From positions 1 to 64,000 of the forward strand of contig JASMDM010000034.1 in assembly GCA_030752795.1 (NCBI GenBank): a stretch of 64,000 bases of DNA, read 5' to 3'. The DNA is from SAR202 cluster bacterium (GTDB lineage: Bacteria > Chloroflexota > Dehalococcoidia > Lucifugimonadales > UBA1123). The notes beneath the pieces were generated by a model, which was not told the DNA's origin, did no database searches, and was given only the letters and a program-made list of their open reading frames with translations. This document shows positions 62,452 to 64,000 of the stretch, one piece after another. The stretch's first letter is position 1; the number at the start of each line of letters is the position of its first letter. The position numbers and the translations under genes were made by a program.

Positions 62452-62887
62452 AGGCGGTGTGATTGCAGGTCTCGCTGCGAGTTCTGTGCCACGGGTCGAC
62501 GGTCTTGCGGGTAACAGGCGATTTGGATCGGGCCGAACTTTGGCGGTCGATAACTAGATGCAGTGTGCCCAAGTCATTCCGCCATGCTGAGTGAAGCGAA
62601 GCATCTGGGGTCTCGCAGGCAATCGCCCGTGTTTAGCGACGAGATTCTTCGCCTGCGGGCTCAGAATGGCGAGGTCAACTTACGACCACGCAATTCGTTC
62701 AACGCCAAAGTGCCAAACGTGCCGGCATCGACCTTCAGGCCGGCCTCCGCTCCGCCAGTTTCAACCCAACGACAGGCTCGGCGGCCGTCGTCTCCCCGCC
62801 GCGTACGGCAGTGGACTGCTCGGAAATTCAACCAGGCAGCGTTCGCACCAGCGCTCGGGCGCAGGGATTACGCGGCCGAAGCCTTGT
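62452..62887. other. 436-bp intergenic stretch between convergent genes, with one repeat copy
   Basis: No gene supported. It contains the longest-preserved copy of the main repeat and, at 62700-62870, low-information GC-rich sequence. No clear terminator hairpin for either flanking gene was found. Confidence 0.55.
62583..62672 (+). repeat. Dispersed intergenic repeat, main family, copy 7
   Basis: CATGCTGAGTGAAGCGAAGC, ATCTGGGGTCTCGCAGGC, GTTTAGCGACGAGATTCTTC, GCCTGCGGGCTCAGAATGGC. The left 20 bases are also recognisable, diverged, at 14518-14545. Confidence 0.87.
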
Positions 62888-63811
62888 TCAGGCGGTCGCT
62901 GTTGCGCTCTTGCCGCGTCTGAGTATCCGCCGAAGGTCACCGTACTCCCAGGTCACGAGCAGTTGGCTGGCCAAGCCGATCGAGCTGTAGGTTCCGGCGA
63001 TCACGCCCACCAGCAACACCAGCAGGAATTCTCTGATCGTCTGACCGCCGAACAAGATCATCGCCATCAACGTGAACAGCAACGTCAGGCTTGTGTTAAG
63101 CGACCTTCCGATGGTTTCGGAGATGCTGAGATTGACGACTTCCGCCAGCTCTCGGTTCGGGTACGTTAGCACGTTCTCCCTGATTCGGTCGAACACCACG
63201 ATCGTGTCGTTGACGCTGTAACCGATGACCGTCAATATCGCGATCAGGAACATGGTTCCGACTTCGATGTCGGCGACCACGCCGAGTATCGCGAATATGC
63301 CGATGACGATTACGGCGTCGTGGATCAGAGCGGCGATGGCCGCCAGGCCGTACCTGAACGGGCTCGGAACGTTTCGGAACGCCCACCACACGTAGAAGAA
63401 GATGCCGACGGCTGCCGCTAGCACGGCGTAGAAGGCGTTGACGACCGTCTCGCTGGCGACCACCGGCGACACCAGGTAGAAAGACAGTTCATCCGAGCCG
63501 CTCGGCGACAGGGCTGTCTCGAGACCGGATGTCAGAGTCGCCTTCGCGTCGTCGCTCAGCTCCTTGGTTCGGATGAAGTACGTGTTTTCTTCGAGTTGCT
63601 GGACCGTGGCGTCCGCGTAGCCCAACTCGGCGAGTTCGTCGCGGAGCGGTCCTTGCGTCACTTCGTCCTGGAACGCGAGCGTGACCGCCGAGCCGCCGGT
63701 GAAGTCGATGCCCGGTTTCAGGCCCGGCGCGATGATAAGGAACACGATGCCGGGGAAAATCACCAGCAACGATGTTAGAAAAAACCAGCCTCGTTTGCCT
63801 ACGAAGTCCAC
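62888..63811 (-). CDS. secF: Protein translocase subunit SecF
   Basis: Proton-driven accessory subunit of the Sec translocon, 307 residues with six helices. The first periplasmic region starts GLKPGIDFTGGSAVTLAF. The conserved DxxxxxG and cytoplasmic parts are seen in LIHDAVIVIGIFAILG and VIGYSVNDTIVVFDRIREN, then NLSISETIGRSLNTSLTLLF. GTG 63811 follows AGGAGC and lies two bases after the secD stop, so the two are coupled. Frame intact. Confidence 0.95.
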   Translation of the reverse strand: MDFVGKRGWFFLTSLLVIFPGIVFLIIAPGLKPGIDFTGGSAVTLAFQDEVTQGPLRDELAELGYADATVQQLEENTYFIRTKELSDDAKATLTSGLETALSPSGSDELSFYLVSPVVASETVVNAFYAVLAAAVGIFFYVWWAFRNVPSPFRYGLAAIAALIHDAVIVIGIFAILGVVADIEVGTMFLIAILTVIGYSVNDTIVVFDRIRENVLTYPNRELAEVVNLSISETIGRSLNTSLTLLFTLMAMILFGGQTIREFLLVLLVGVIAGTYSSIGLASQLLVTWEYGDLRRILRRGKSATATA

Positions 63812-63813
63812 GT

Positions 63814-64000
63814 TTAGCTCCTCTGTGCGCCGGTGGTTGCTTGTTGCGGCAAGCCCGATTTACCAGACGGGGTCCACCAGTTCAGCTTTCGGGTCAAGCG
63901 GGTCGACGATACGAATCTCAGCAGCGTCCGGCTAATGGTGATCGCCGAGAACATCGACACCACCACGCCGATTGCCAGCGTCGCGGCGAATCCTTGAACG
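63814..64000 (-). CDS. secD: Protein translocase subunit SecD, C-terminal end only
   Basis: The last 61 codons of secD enter from the right edge: VQGFAATLAIGVVVSMFSAI, then the final helix continuing into TISRTLLRFV and a basic tail ending TTGAQRS with TAA at 63814-63816. GFAATLAIGVVVSMFSA is the family's last membrane helix. Located immediately upstream of secF, as usual. Confidence 0.93.
   Translation of the reverse strand, partial: VQGFAATLAIGVVVSMFSAITISRTLLRFVSSTRLTRKLNWWTPSGKSGLPQQATTGAQRS

Noticed and set aside
1-64000. UGA recoded as Trp or Cys genome-wide, suggested by in-frame TGA codons at 15932, 16709-16714, 40449 and 46952
   Set aside because: Many intact genes (for example lspA and argH) end in TGA, and the damaged genes also have TAG/TAA stops and frameshifts. 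Simple decay explains all of them.

Overview
The window is a GC-rich bacterial chromosome segment that fits Chloroflexota, most likely the Dehalococcoidia/SAR202 side. This placement is inferred from gene content and has not been tested phylogenetically. Pointers are a UPF0182 giant membrane protein, a DUF4349 lipoprotein, Pro/Thr-rich surface proteins, many stand-alone acyl-CoA and sugar-acid enzymes, frequent GTG/TTG starts and abundant dispersed intergenic repeats. I saw no tRNA, rRNA, CRISPR array or prophage.

Layout. 0-12 kb: lysS (cut by the left edge), greA, a TPP-dependent lyase divergent from an iron-type alcohol dehydrogenase, a ribbon-helix-helix regulator with a palindrome over its own -10 box, a MATE transporter, lspA-rluD, and a zur-znuA-znuC-znuB zinc operon. 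12-21 kb: an amidohydrolase, repeats, a decayed dikinase-type gene, DUF1684, an MDR oxidoreductase and an orphan molybdopterin subunit. 21-36 kb: arginine biosynthesis in two blocks (argJ-argB-UPF0182-argD; argG ... argH-rpe), with a kinase-like gene, an acyl-CoA dehydrogenase, a MaoC hydratase and a broken REP-associated transposase. 36-50 kb: a strongly eroded stretch of surface-protein genes (CARDB metallopeptidase, RCC1 protein, beta-propeller protein) around an intact thiG-thiE-thiS operon. That operon carries a textbook promoter, TPP riboswitch and terminator. 50-56 kb: an L-fucose-type sugar oxidation cluster and a peptide ABC transporter that has lost its binding protein. 56-64 kb: SDR, DMT transporter, ferritin-VIT fusion, nfo, two dehydrogenases, secF and the end of secD.

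The main result is that core genes (lysS, greA, lspA, arg, rpe, thi, nfo, secF) read cleanly, while eight accessory genes carry lesions and a ninth has an in-frame UGA near its N terminus. Seven of the eight damaged genes carry frameshifts, nine in total: eight have the phase of a 1-nt deletion and one of a 2-nt deletion. There are also nine in-frame stops and two large deletions. The damage therefore looks like real gene decay rather than random sequencing error. Intergenic DNA is populated by at least two dispersed repeat families, plus a REP palindrome tied to the broken transposase, one copy of which lies inside the transposase reading frame.
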